From contig NZ_CP073760.1 of assembly GCF_018399035.1 (NCBI RefSeq), positions 2,108,001-2,172,000 of the forward strand: 64,000 nt of DNA, read 5' to 3'. This DNA comes from Thiocapsa sp. (GTDB lineage: Bacteria; Pseudomonadota; Gammaproteobacteria; Chromatiales; Chromatiaceae). Positions within the stretch are counted from its first letter, which is position 1. Every line of letters begins with the position of its first letter. Positions 1-8,989 of this stretch are shown piece after piece. A program made the translations under genes and the position numbers. Below the pieces are notes generated by a model. The model did not search any database. It was given only the letters and a program-made list of their open reading frames with translations, and was not told the origin of the DNA.

Positions 1-139
1 GGAGGTTCCGATCCCTCGGCTCTCCGATCTCGAAGGCCCTGTGGATCTGCTCCCAGACGGCCGATCGAGGCACCCTGTCGAGACGTTCGCGCAGCAGTCG
101 ATGGACCGCCTGCATGTGGCGTCGGCTCAGGCCAGACAC
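1..139 (-). CDS. Partial gene, putative fourth subunit of the SMC operon
   Basis: An open frame runs off the left edge. It may start at a GTG (139) that overlaps the kleisin stop codon, or at an in-frame ATG (115). About 46 residues are visible, beginning V-S-G-L-S-R-R-H-M-Q-A-V; they are rich in Arg and Leu and do not identify a family. It overlaps the gene before it by 13 bases and continues the same operon. In Wadjet and MksBEFG operons the gene beside the kleisin/KITE/SMC trio is JetD/MksG, a topoisomerase-VI-like nuclease, so that is the expected identity. This is from position only; no catalytic motif is in view. Confidence 0.4.
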   Translation of the reverse strand, partial: MSGLSRRHMQAVHRLLRERLDRVPRSAVWEQIHRAFEIGEPRDRNL

Positions 140-1347
140 AGACGCAGGTCCCGAATGATGAAGTTGCCGCTGAAGAGTGGATGGACCTCGCCGATGGTCT
201 CCAGCTCGAAGTGCCGCTTCTGCTCCTCGGGCAGGCCCTCGTAGCCGCCGAGCACCTGGTACAGCCAGCTTTCGGCGTCATTGGACAGGGACTGGCGGTC
301 GCGATACTCCAGGGCCGAGAGCGGCTCGCCGCTGTCGATGACCTCGCAGAAATAGGCGTCCACGGCGGCGCGGATCGCGCTGCTCCTCACCTCGAAGTCA
401 TCGGGCACGGTCAGCGTCAGCGCCGGTGCCTCGGCGAGGGCTTGAACCCTCGACTCGCGCGGATGCAGTGATCGGACCTGCGCCAGCAGGGCCAGCAGCT
501 CGGCCTCCCGGGTCGGATCATGCAGACTCAGGCTTGCCGGGGCCAATGCAGGCGCGGCGCGGTTGACCAGCGCCGGGATGGCGCTGCCGGCGGCGTGGGG
601 ACCCACCTGGTACTCCGGGTGCTGGGTCAGATGCAGCAGCCAACCCTTGATCAGCCGGGTGCGCCCGCGGATCTCGCGGAAACGTCCCAGGAGCTCCAGC
701 AGCCGGCCCTGCACGATGCTCAGCTCTTGAGCACAGGAGCCGATGGTGCGCTGCAGGTTGGTCACCAGCAGATGACGCAGCTCGCGCAGATCGCCGGCAG
801 TCTCCGCAAGCACCTCGAAGCTGACCAGCTCCAGCCCGGCGAGCAGCTCGCTCACCTGGGACTGTGCCAGCTCGTTCTCGCGAATCTTGGCCTCAAGCGT
901 GCCGACATACCCGAACTCGTTGTTGATGCGGCTCCAGAGCACCCGGATACTGTGACTCAGGGTCTCGCCGAAGGCATAGACGTGCTCCCTCAGATCGCCC
1001 AGATAGGCCTCGGCGGCGGCGTAGTCGCCCTGGTGACGGGCCTCCTTGTAGTGGTCGGCGAGTGTCTTGAAGGTCGCGAGCGCCGAGCCGGTGTTGGCAT
1101 CGATCCGGCGGTTGCGGTCATCGCGCAGGGCCTCCTCGAGCAACGCCCGCACTGCCCGACGCAGGTGCAGATCGGCGCCGGGCTCGGGACGGTAAAGGAT
1201 GCTGTCCTTGAGCAGGCGCTCGCGCACGCCGGGTTCGAGCGCCTGATCCGCAATCGATCCGGACAGATAGGCGTCCATGATGGGCTCGGCATGACGGGCG
1301 AGTTGGCGCAGAAAGCTCAATCCGGCCTGCTTGAGATGGTCGCTCAC
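127..1347 (-). CDS. Kleisin-like subunit of MksBEF/Wadjet-type SMC complex
   Basis: A 406-residue mostly helical protein without signal peptide or membrane segment. It starts at a GTG that overlaps the TGA of the preceding KITE-like gene (GTGA), a sign of translational coupling. Its size, its place in a three-gene set with an SMC ATPase and a small KITE-like protein, and its predicted helical central part (about residues 60-240) fit the MukF/MksF/JetA kleisin family, which closes the SMC ring and binds the ATPase heads. I do not see a decisive family motif, so the call rests mainly on context. The protein ends normally and shows no truncation. Confidence 0.6.
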   Translation of the reverse strand: MSDHLKQAGLSFLRQLARHAEPIMDAYLSGSIADQALEPGVRERLLKDSILYRPEPGADLHLRRAVRALLEEALRDDRNRRIDANTGSALATFKTLADHYKEARHQGDYAAAEAYLGDLREHVYAFGETLSHSIRVLWSRINNEFGYVGTLEAKIRENELAQSQVSELLAGLELVSFEVLAETAGDLRELRHLLVTNLQRTIGSCAQELSIVQGRLLELLGRFREIRGRTRLIKGWLLHLTQHPEYQVGPHAAGSAIPALVNRAAPALAPASLSLHDPTREAELLALLAQVRSLHPRESRVQALAEAPALTLTVPDDFEVRSSAIRAAVDAYFCEVIDSGEPLSALEYRDRQSLSNDAESWLYQVLGGYEGLPEEQKRHFELETIGEVHPLFSGNFIIRDLRLCLA

Positions 1348-1985
1348 AGCAGCTGCCCCTGAATGGCGGACTCGGCCTGGCCCTCAAGATTCAGACCCTC
1401 GGCGTCGTCGATGAAGCGGATGACCTCGTAGAGATAGTCGAGCTTGCCGGTGGCCCGATAGATCTGTTTCTGGGGGTTGGGACGGATCAGATAGCCCAAC
1501 TTGCACAGCCGCGTGAAGAGCTGCTTGATCTGGCCATCGACATCGACGCTTTTCGAGTGGAATAACGAATGGCGGCAAAGCTGGCTCAACTGCTCGCGGA
1601 AGGCCGGCGTATCCTCGATGACGGTCTGCAGCTCGTTCAGTCGAATCGGCATGCCCTCGGTCAAGGGCGCGTCCTGTCCGGCCGCATCCTGCACCAGCAC
1701 CAGCCATTCCACCAGCGGCGTCAGGGCCTGGCAGATGTCGCGAAACTGCTTGCCGATGGCCTCGCGCTCGGCATTGCCCAAGGCGCGGTAGCCGCAGAAG
1801 AACACCTCGGTGTCCGGGCCGGTGCCGATCGCGACCACCAGCCGGTTGAGCTGCCCGAGATAGGCGTCCACCTGATCGCGATTGGCCTGGACCCGCAAAA
1901 AGCGCCAGCCGTCCTCGTTGGTGGTGCGGCAGATGAAGGCGCCATCGAGCAGTCGCTCGATGACCTGTCCTTTGGTCGAGAGCAT
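1344..1985 (-). CDS. KITE-like subunit (MksE/JetB type) of SMC complex
   Basis: A 213-residue protein whose ATG directly follows the SMC gene stop codon with no gap and whose own stop overlaps the kleisin GTG. It reads as a compact winged-helix-rich protein: the segment from residue 125 to 190 (F-R-E-Q-L-S-Q-L, then L-F-T-R-L-C-K-L-G-Y-L) resembles the C-terminal winged helix of MukE/MksE/JetB, which binds kleisin as a dimer. In MksBEF and Wadjet complexes this subunit regulates DNA passage through the SMC-kleisin ring. The family call comes from size, this segment and the operon. Confidence 0.62.
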   Translation of the reverse strand: MLSTKGQVIERLLDGAFICRTTNEDGWRFLRVQANRDQVDAYLGQLNRLVVAIGTGPDTEVFFCGYRALGNAEREAIGKQFRDICQALTPLVEWLVLVQDAAGQDAPLTEGMPIRLNELQTVIEDTPAFREQLSQLCRHSLFHSKSVDVDGQIKQLFTRLCKLGYLIRPNPQKQIYRATGKLDYLYEVIRFIDDAEGLNLEGQAESAIQGQLL

Positions 1986-4900
1986 CTAGAGCACCTCCGT
2001 GGTCAGGCGTTCACGCAGCTTGGCCGCGATGGGATCCGGGCGCGGCTTGACGATCTGGAGCTGGCGGGTCTGCTTGTCGACGATATAGCGGTTGGCGAAG
2101 AGCCCCAAGACCTCGGAATCCGGATTGGGAAAGGCGCCGAGCACGCGGATATTGTTGCCGGTGCAGGCGTCGAAGATCTTCTTCACGTTCTGGTGGTGCA
2201 GTGTCCCCAGCTCGTCGATCGGCCAATGGATGGTGACGGGCGCGCCGCCGCGCAGCAGGCGGGTGAAGGCGAGTAGGAACTTGCAGAGAATCAGATAGGC
2301 CATGCCGTGGCTGGAGGATTCGTTGAGCTGGCGGTCGGTGCGGATCACCAGGTCGCTGTGGCCCTCGCGCAGGCGCAGCTCGATCTCGAGCAGACCGGCC
2401 ACACCCCCGCTCAGGGCCGAGCGGCCGATGATGTCCAGCGCCCGGCGCAGGCTACCGATGTAGTCCTCGCCGGGCAGGCCGTTGAAGTCGTCCTCGCGCC
2501 ACGCCTGGAAGGCCGCGATGAAGGCCCGCAGATCCGGCCAGAACTCCAGCTCGCCGATGCGCGAGCGGATGCGCACCGCGGAGTCCGAGACGCCGTCGAG
2601 ACACAGATCCTCGCTGACCTCGCGGGTGATGCGCGCGCTCTGCGCGGCGATACGCCGATCGATATCGGCCAGGACATCGTAGTAGTTGTTGAGGTCGAGA
2701 CCGAACAACCGGCCCTGCTCGCGCAGGGCCGTCAGGCTCTGAGGCACCATCACGGTGAGCAGCTGCTCCAGGTGCGGCACCAGCTTGCGATGATCCAGGC
2801 GGCGAATCCCCTGCTCGCCGACCAGCAGGCTCTCCTCGCGGCCGCGCTCCCAAAATTCAGCCAGGCTGGAGCCGGACTGACCGGCGATCAGCGCGTCGAA
2901 ACGCTCCACATGCGCCTTGACCGCACCCAGGGTCTGCTCGCGGCGGTACAGCAGCTCGTCGCCGAGACGCAGACGCTCGTCGATCTCGCCCTCAGGCGGT
3001 GCATCGTCGCGAGGCAGCTTCATGGCGTTGAGTCGAGCGAGCAGACCCTTGAGTTTTCCCAGTTGCTCCTCGGCCTCGTGCTTACGACGCCGGGCATGCT
3101 CCCGGCCCTCCGTCAGTCGGCCGCGTTCGCGTTTGAAGTCGTCGGTGACGGACTTGAGCGCTTGGTCGAGTGTCGCGGCGCGGCGACGGCTGTCGTCCAG
3201 CTCGCCCTGGAGTTTCGGTTTGCGCGTGACCCAACTGAGCCGAAACCAGTCATCGTACTCCCGCACCTCGGCACGGCGACGCTCCGCGCTCTGGATCCGC
3301 GCGGTCAAGGCGCCGATCTGTTCTTTCAGCCCGATGATGTCCTGCTCATCCACGCCACGCGACTTCAGCTCGCCGTTGAACCAGGCGGAACAGGCGTCCA
3401 GCTCGGTCTTGGCGGCGCGCTGGCTCTCGTCCGTGGACTCGCGCAACTGCGCAAGTTCGAGATCCAGCCGCGCGATGACCTCCTGCCAGTGTGCCTTGAG
3501 CTCCAAGTCTGCGACGCCGTGTCTGGCCTGGAGGTCGTCCAGCCACTGTCGGTGCTCGCCGGCGAGCTGCCGTGTCCGCGTATCCAGCTCGGTCAGTTGT
3601 GCGCGCGCAGCACTCTTGCGTTCGCGTAGCGCCGCGTCGAGCTGTTCCTTGCGGGCGCGCCGTTCGTCCTTGAGGCGGCGCAAATCGTCGCGCTGACTCC
3701 GCTGCTTGGCGCGGGCGAGGGTCAGCGCGCGATGTTGCTCCTCCAAGGTGCCGACAAGATCGCTCAGGACCTTCTCGGCGGCCTGCTTTCGATTCTCTGC
3801 GTCCGTCAGCGCATCCTCGGCGAGCTCCAGGCGCCGACGCAGATCCGTCTCGGACGCGGCATGCTCGGGCGGATCGATGACCGAGAGATCCAGGCGCACG
3901 CCGAAAAGCGCCTCCTGCGTCGGCTCGATCAAGGCCGGCTTGAGGTCGGCGCGCTGCAGGAGGGTCGGCTCGATCACCCGGCCGAGATGCTCCTCCCAGC
4001 CCGGCTGCTCGCTGCGCAGGAATTCCAGCAGACTGTGCCGACCGGGATAGAGCAGGCGCTGAACATCCTCGCGCTGCGCCTGGCGTTGGCCGACCCGCTG
4101 ACCCACCTCGCGCAGTGCTTCATCCGCGTCATCGCGTTGTCGGCGCAGCGTCTGCTCGCGGCCGTCCTGCTCTCGCACCCGGACATCGGTAGCCTCGACC
4201 GCGGCCTCGGCCTCCTCCAAACGCTGATCGAGGATCGCCAGCGAACGATTCTCCTCCTCGGTGAAGCCGGCGCTCTGGATCCAGACGTCCAGACGCTCGC
4301 GTTCGAGCGCGTACTGGCCCTCTTGTTTGCGAAAGGTCTCGATCCCGCCCTCGCGCTCTTGGTGCTGGCGCTGCGTCAGGGCTTCGAGCTCGCTGTTGCG
4401 CTGCTCGATCAGGGCGGTGCGCTGCTCGCCGAGATCGGCCTGTCTGGTACGCAAGTGTTCCATGCGGCGGTCGCGCTGGTCTTTGATCGCTTCGCAGCGC
4501 ACCTGATATTCACGCTCGACATCCTGATGTTGCTCGGTGAGCAAACGATAGCGACCGCGCAGGTTTTCAAGCTCGTCGCTCCAGATCGCGATCTTGTCCA
4601 GATCGGCCCGCGCCTGCTCGATATCGGCCTCCAGAAAGACCTGATACTGCTGCTCGATCTGCTTGAGCTCGTCGTCGGCGCGGCTCATCTCGCCGCGCGC
4701 GGCGGAGATGTCCTGGTTGAGCGCGTCGCGGCGCTCATTCCAGCCGTCTTCCAAGTGTTTGAGTGCGAAACCGGCCTGCTCGATGGCCGCGCTGCTCTCG
4801 TCCAGGGTCTGCTGCAGCCGGGGCTCGTCGATCCGGTAGCCCCGCAGCAGACCACCGAGGCGCCGCTCGCAGTCCAGCAGATCCTGGTACTCGCGCTCCA

Positions 4901-5660
4901 GCTTTTCGAAGTCGGGACGCAGCGCATCGAACCCCTGTACGAGCTGGCTCTCGCGAATCCAGGCATCCACCTGCTGGGGCTTGAGCTGCGAGGTCGGCGG
5001 ATTCACGCCGTCTTCTTCGAGGATGGCGGCAATCATGGAGCGCACGGTTTCCATCTTGCCCTCCCGCGAATGCACGGCCTGGGCGAGCTTTTCGATATGA
5101 CGCAGCGAATGCCCGGTATCACACAGCGAGAACTGCCGGGCCAGCGCACGCAGCTCGCCGCTGTTGCCGCGCGCCGCAAGCTGGCCGCGATCGTTCTGCA
5201 GGATGGCGCGGTACTCGCGGGTGTTGAGCAACCCGCTGACGGTCGCGCCGGCCTGCTTGAGTTGCCGGCCCAACTCGGCCATGCCGAGACAGATCAAGGT
5301 GTCGCCGGGGCGGGCACGGGTGTAGTCGCCCAGGTCGAAGGCTTTGCGGATCAGACGATAGGCGACACCCTTGCCGTCCGCGGCGGCGGCCAGCACGGCC
5401 TGACAGGGCTCGCCGTCCAGGCTCAGGTATTCGTAGATGATGAAACTCTGCTCGGTGGGCAGGTACCAACGCTGGAAACTGTCGCGGGTGGCGGGCACGA
5501 CACGGCTTGGATACTCGCCGTAGAACACGGGCACCAACCGCTGCAGGGTCGTCTTGCCGGAGGCATTGGTGCCGCAGATGTTGGTGTGGTCGTTCAGGAG
5601 GAGCTCGACCACGCCGTGGAGGTGGGTGTTGATCAGGATGATGCGGTTCAGGCTGGGCAT
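1986..5660 (-). CDS. SMC-like ATPase (MukB/MksB/JetC type)
   Basis: A 1224-residue SMC-type ATPase. The N-terminal head has a P-loop G-T-N-A-S-G-K-T-T at residues 30-38. Two long charged coiled coils flank a short hinge-like globular part near the middle (around Y-P-G-R-H-S-L-L-E-F-L). The C-terminal head has a signature-like L-N-E-S-S-S-H-G-M-A-Y and a Walker B I-H-W-P-I-D-E-L-G with D1149-E1150. ATG 5660 is chosen because GGAAGG lies 6 bases upstream and the conserved start L-N-R-I-I-L-I-N follows; the frame stays open to 5771 but without family-like sequence. It heads the operon, opposite to the usual kleisin-KITE-SMC order. Role: chromosome organisation or defence against plasmids. Confidence 0.82.
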   Translation of the reverse strand: MPSLNRIILINTHLHGVVELLLNDHTNICGTNASGKTTLQRLVPVFYGEYPSRVVPATRDSFQRWYLPTEQSFIIYEYLSLDGEPCQAVLAAAADGKGVAYRLIRKAFDLGDYTRARPGDTLICLGMAELGRQLKQAGATVSGLLNTREYRAILQNDRGQLAARGNSGELRALARQFSLCDTGHSLRHIEKLAQAVHSREGKMETVRSMIAAILEEDGVNPPTSQLKPQQVDAWIRESQLVQGFDALRPDFEKLEREYQDLLDCERRLGGLLRGYRIDEPRLQQTLDESSAAIEQAGFALKHLEDGWNERRDALNQDISAARGEMSRADDELKQIEQQYQVFLEADIEQARADLDKIAIWSDELENLRGRYRLLTEQHQDVEREYQVRCEAIKDQRDRRMEHLRTRQADLGEQRTALIEQRNSELEALTQRQHQEREGGIETFRKQEGQYALERERLDVWIQSAGFTEEENRSLAILDQRLEEAEAAVEATDVRVREQDGREQTLRRQRDDADEALREVGQRVGQRQAQREDVQRLLYPGRHSLLEFLRSEQPGWEEHLGRVIEPTLLQRADLKPALIEPTQEALFGVRLDLSVIDPPEHAASETDLRRRLELAEDALTDAENRKQAAEKVLSDLVGTLEEQHRALTLARAKQRSQRDDLRRLKDERRARKEQLDAALRERKSAARAQLTELDTRTRQLAGEHRQWLDDLQARHGVADLELKAHWQEVIARLDLELAQLRESTDESQRAAKTELDACSAWFNGELKSRGVDEQDIIGLKEQIGALTARIQSAERRRAEVREYDDWFRLSWVTRKPKLQGELDDSRRRAATLDQALKSVTDDFKRERGRLTEGREHARRRKHEAEEQLGKLKGLLARLNAMKLPRDDAPPEGEIDERLRLGDELLYRREQTLGAVKAHVERFDALIAGQSGSSLAEFWERGREESLLVGEQGIRRLDHRKLVPHLEQLLTVMVPQSLTALREQGRLFGLDLNNYYDVLADIDRRIAAQSARITREVSEDLCLDGVSDSAVRIRSRIGELEFWPDLRAFIAAFQAWREDDFNGLPGEDYIGSLRRALDIIGRSALSGGVAGLLEIELRLREGHSDLVIRTDRQLNESSSHGMAYLILCKFLLAFTRLLRGGAPVTIHWPIDELGTLHHQNVKKIFDACTGNNIRVLGAFPNPDSEVLGLFANRYIVDKQTRQLQIVKPRPDPIAAKLRERLTTEVL

Positions 5661-5852
5661 GCGGATCCTTCCAGGAAACGGGGTGCGTTGATCGTGAGTC
5701 CGGCCATTTCGATGGCTCTGAGGTGTGACGCCGTCCTGCGGGTTCACACTGACCTGAACCTTCAGGACCAAAGGTAGCGATGGCTCAAAATTTAGCTCAC
5801 GCGTGCTTCGCGTTGGAACAACCAGATAAGGAACCTCGGCCGACCGACCGAT

Positions 5853-6041
5853 CTAGGCCACCTGGTCCAAGGGTTGCGGTCGGGCACGCTTGCTCACGGA
5901 CAGGATCTCGATCCCGACCAGGTGGCCGCCTGCGTCATAGTCAGCGATGATCCCCGGTTCGATTGCTTTGGTCGTGGCAACTTCCGCCGGGGAGATTTCA
6001 AAATAGGCGGCATCCGCCGCGGGATCGAACTCGAGCTTCAT
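5853..6041 (-). CDS. DUF2283 family small protein
   Basis: A 62-residue protein starting M-K-L-E-F-D-P-A-A-D-A-A-Y-F-E-I and containing I-A-D-Y-D-A-G-G-H-L-V-G-I-E-I-L, the hallmark of DUF2283 proteins. AGGTGA lies 7 bases before ATG 6041, which decides this start over an in-frame ATG at 6101. DUF2283 genes usually follow a DUF4258 gene and the pair behaves like a toxin-antitoxin module; here the upstream partner survives only as a short in-frame remnant. The biochemical role of the family is not established. It stands alone between the SMC operon and a dispersed repeat. Confidence 0.75.
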   Translation of the reverse strand: MKLEFDPAADAAYFEISPAEVATTKAIEPGIIADYDAGGHLVGIEILSVSKRARPQPLDQVA

Positions 6042-6101
6042 AAATCGTTCACCTGGTCGTCGAAAACGCTTTTTCGCATGGCCGGTGAGGATGAAATCCA
6101 T
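6042..6101 (-). pseudogene. Remnant of a DUF4258 gene fused to DUF2283
   Basis: Twenty codons in frame with the DUF2283 gene read M-D-F-I-L-T-G-H-A-K-K-R-F-R, which looks like the start of a DUF4258 protein (hydrophobic strand then H-A-x-x-R). They have their own AGGA-like ribosome site. The rest of a DUF4258 domain (about 70 residues) is missing, so an internal deletion seems to have joined its first codons to the DUF2283 ribosome site and start. Inference from a short match; moderate confidence. Confidence 0.45.
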
Positions 6102-6115
6102 TGTCAGTCCTGATC

Positions 6116-6310
6116 TTAAACCGCGCCCGGTGCGGTATGCGTACTTTGTGGGAGTGGCTTGGCCGCGCCAGCTTCGACGACTTTCGGAGCTGGCGCGGTT
6201 TAAAGTATTAAAAAATATTAAATTTTAAACCGCGTCTCACCGAGATCGAGGGCATCTCCAAGGCCAGACACAAAACGAAAATGACGCATGTCGCTCTGGA
6301 CGCGGTTTAA
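6116..6310. repeat. Composite palindromic element, copy 1
   Basis: Two units in tandem. Unit A (6116-6203) is bounded by TTAAACCGCGCC and GGCGCGGTTTAA and contains an inner inverted repeat (GCCAGCT/AGCTGGC). A spacer of about 20 bp made almost only of A and T (6204-6224) follows. Unit B (6225-6310) runs from TTAAACCGCGTC to GACGCGGTTTAA and carries CATGTCGCTCTGGACGCGG before its right end. The same architecture recurs at 25962 and 33413. It lies between the DUF2283 gene and the cytochrome gene. Confidence 0.85.
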
Positions 6311-6417
6311 GGCTTCTGATGCGCTGCTGAGAGAATCTGCTCCGCGCCGTATAGACGCTGGATGCGAACCGGCACTGAAGCATCGCCATATCGACGATTC
6401 TCCCTGCAGACACGGAC

Positions 6418-8835
6418 TCATCCGCCGGGCGGGGTCCCAGTTGTACCAGCGTCGCGCAGGGGTTCGATCTGCCCCTCGAGCTGCTTCAGGACCGGATCGT
6501 CCGGGACTTGAACGCGGAGTCTCTCGAGCCAACGCTCGGCGGCATCCGCTCGGTCGAGCTTGGCATTGTATTGGATCAAGGCGATCAGGATATCGCGATC
6601 GGTCGGGGCTTTCCCGTGTGCAGCTTCGAGGACGGAGAGCGCCTCCGGGGTCCGATCGGCACTGTCGAGTGCGACCGCATAGACGTAGGCATAGCGACTG
6701 TTCTGCGGGGACAGATCAGCGGCTCGCGCCAGCTCTTGGACGGCCGCATCGAGCTGCTGTGATCGGACCTGCGCGAGACCCAGTGCATAGTGCAGGTCGG
6801 CGCGCTCGGACGCGGTGACGGGCTCGGCGGCGAGTCCGGCCGTCAGCTCCGCCGCGGCCTCGGACTCGCGGCCAAGCGCCCGATAGAGGTCGGCCAGATT
6901 CACCCACGCCGGGGTGAAGCGTCGATCGAGGCTCAGGGCCGTGCGATACGCCTGCTCGGCCACACGGGGCTCGCCGGCCTCGAACGCCAGCAGGCCGAGA
7001 TTCAGATGCGCCTCGGGTCGGTCGGCATTCACCATCTCCGCGATCGCGTACTCCTCCAGGGCGGCACTCAAGCGGTCCGCCAGCGCGCCCCCGATCCCTT
7101 GCGTCATGGCCGGCGCAAGCACGCGGGCGGCCTCCAGTCTCACCGTGAGTGCCGGATCGGACAGCAGCGGCCAGGCCAGCTCGACCCGGGTCTGCAGGTC
7201 CGCGAGGTCCAGAAAGCGCACCGCTTGTGCGCGGACCTGCACCTGCGGATCGTCGAGCAGGCGCCGTACGGTCATGAGTGCAGTCGGATCCGCGTGGTCG
7301 CGGAGCCGGTCCAGTGCGCTGGCCCGAGCAATGGCCGGCAGCGTCGGGTCTGCCGCGAGTGCGAGCAGCCGCTCGGCGGCATCCGGGGCATTGACGTCCG
7401 CGGCATGCAGCGCCTCGCCGAAGTGTGGTCCCCGATACGCCGGGTCCGGATACCAGGTCTCCACCGCGCTCGCCGCCCAAGCGTCATCCTTGTCCTGATG
7501 ACAGGCGGTGCAGGCGTTCGGTGTGCCGAGCTTGAGGGACAGATCGGGCCGGGGTACGCGCAGGCTGTGATCGGCGCGCTCGTCCACGACCATGTAAACG
7601 CGTTGGGGCATATGACAGGCCACGCAGGCTGCGCCGGTCGAGCCGGCCGGGTGGTGATGGTGCTCGGGTGCATCGTAACGGGCAGCGGTATGGCAGCGAG
7701 CGCAGACGGCGTTGCCCTCGGCGAGCAGCTCAAGGCTGTGGGGCTCGTGGCAGTCGCTGCAGACGACCCCTTGATGGTACATGCGGCTTTGGATGAAGGA
7801 GCCGTGGACGAAGACCTCGTCCTTGATCTGCCCGTCCGGGAAGTAGAGCGCGGGATCCAGCAGGGCGAGGCGGAAACCCTGATGCAGGGGTTCGCCAGGG
7901 GCCAGCTCATCCTGGATGCGTCCGCGTCTGGAATGACAGCGGGCGCAGGTCTCGGTCTGCACATGGGGGCCGCCTTGGGGCGAGCGGGTCACGGATCGCT
8001 GTGGTTTCCCCGTCGCGGGATCGATCTGCCAGACACCGCCGTCGCGATCCTTCAGGTCGACCAGCAGACCCCGACCGGCGGCATCGGTCGCCGCAGCCAC
8101 GTCCGCACTCTCTCCGGCAGGCTGCGCCCTCGCCCAGTCGACATGACGGCCACCCGGTCCGTGACAGGCCTCGCAGGCGACGTTGATCTCCGCATAGCGG
8201 GTGTCGTAGACCTGCTGCTCGGCGTCGTAGCGCTTGTGCAGGTCGGTGGAGTGGCAGTCCGCGCATTGATAGTTCCAGGTCTGCTCCGCGGCGGTCCAAT
8301 GCAGCGGGTTGCCGTGGTCCATCGGCGCGCTCGGATCCGAATCCGGATAAAGATGGAACCAGCGCTGACCGCCCTGCTCCGGCGAGCGCGTGTCCCAGGC
8401 CAGGCCGAGGGCCTGGAGCCGACCGCCGGGAAACGCGATCAGATACTGCTGCAGCGGAGACCAGCCGAAGGTGTAGCGGATCGGATAGTCCCGCAGCTCC
8501 CCGTCGGGCCCGTCGGTCTGCACGAAGAAGGTGTCGTCTCGACGGAAGAAGCGGGATGTGACGCCGTGCGCCTCGATCTGCGCGTCGTCGAAGTTGCCGA
8601 GCACGGTCTGCGGCGTGGCCTGCGTCATCGCCAGGTCGTGGTCGGAGCCCTTCCAAAGGTCAAACTCCGCCTGGTGGCACTCTGCGCAGACCGCGGCGCC
8701 GACATAGCCGCGCTTCGAACGCTCGGGGTCCAGATGCGGATCCGGCAACCGGGATGCAGCCGTCTCCACGGTCACATCCGCGGCCTGAGCCAAGGGCATC
8801 ATCAAGAGGGCAAGGCAGAGGGCGCGCAGGTCCAT
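6418..8835 (-). CDS. Octaheme c-type cytochrome with HEAT and TPR repeats
   Basis: An 805-residue exported protein. A signal peptide (M-D-L-R-A-L-C-L-A-L-L-M-M-P-L-A-Q-A) is followed by eight CXXCH haem-binding motifs with first cysteines near residues 50, 191, 221, 297, 359, 378, 404 and 442. After about residue 470 come HEAT-like helical repeats, then TPR repeats from about 590 to the end. It therefore likely sits in the periplasm, carries eight covalent haems and uses the helical tail for protein contact. Such multihaem/TPR proteins occur in sulfur- and metal-metabolising bacteria; the electron partner is unknown. ATG 8835 is chosen because it starts the signal peptide; the frame extends 26 codons upstream without useful sequence. 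Confidence 0.85.
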   Translation of the reverse strand: MDLRALCLALLMMPLAQAADVTVETAASRLPDPHLDPERSKRGYVGAAVCAECHQAEFDLWKGSDHDLAMTQATPQTVLGNFDDAQIEAHGVTSRFFRRDDTFFVQTDGPDGELRDYPIRYTFGWSPLQQYLIAFPGGRLQALGLAWDTRSPEQGGQRWFHLYPDSDPSAPMDHGNPLHWTAAEQTWNYQCADCHSTDLHKRYDAEQQVYDTRYAEINVACEACHGPGGRHVDWARAQPAGESADVAAATDAAGRGLLVDLKDRDGGVWQIDPATGKPQRSVTRSPQGGPHVQTETCARCHSRRGRIQDELAPGEPLHQGFRLALLDPALYFPDGQIKDEVFVHGSFIQSRMYHQGVVCSDCHEPHSLELLAEGNAVCARCHTAARYDAPEHHHHPAGSTGAACVACHMPQRVYMVVDERADHSLRVPRPDLSLKLGTPNACTACHQDKDDAWAASAVETWYPDPAYRGPHFGEALHAADVNAPDAAERLLALAADPTLPAIARASALDRLRDHADPTALMTVRRLLDDPQVQVRAQAVRFLDLADLQTRVELAWPLLSDPALTVRLEAARVLAPAMTQGIGGALADRLSAALEEYAIAEMVNADRPEAHLNLGLLAFEAGEPRVAEQAYRTALSLDRRFTPAWVNLADLYRALGRESEAAAELTAGLAAEPVTASERADLHYALGLAQVRSQQLDAAVQELARAADLSPQNSRYAYVYAVALDSADRTPEALSVLEAAHGKAPTDRDILIALIQYNAKLDRADAAERWLERLRVQVPDDPVLKQLEGQIEPLRDAGTTGTPPGG

Positions 8836-8989
8836 GAGTGGAAGCTTCTCGGGAGGAAACAAGAACGGCCAATGGTATACCGACCGGGTTCGCGTTTGCC
8901 CCGGCCGACACAAGACGTACCTGCCGAATCGCTCCGACGTCTTCCTTCGAGCCCTCGGCCTTGCGTCTGATCGTCAAAAATATTGAGTT

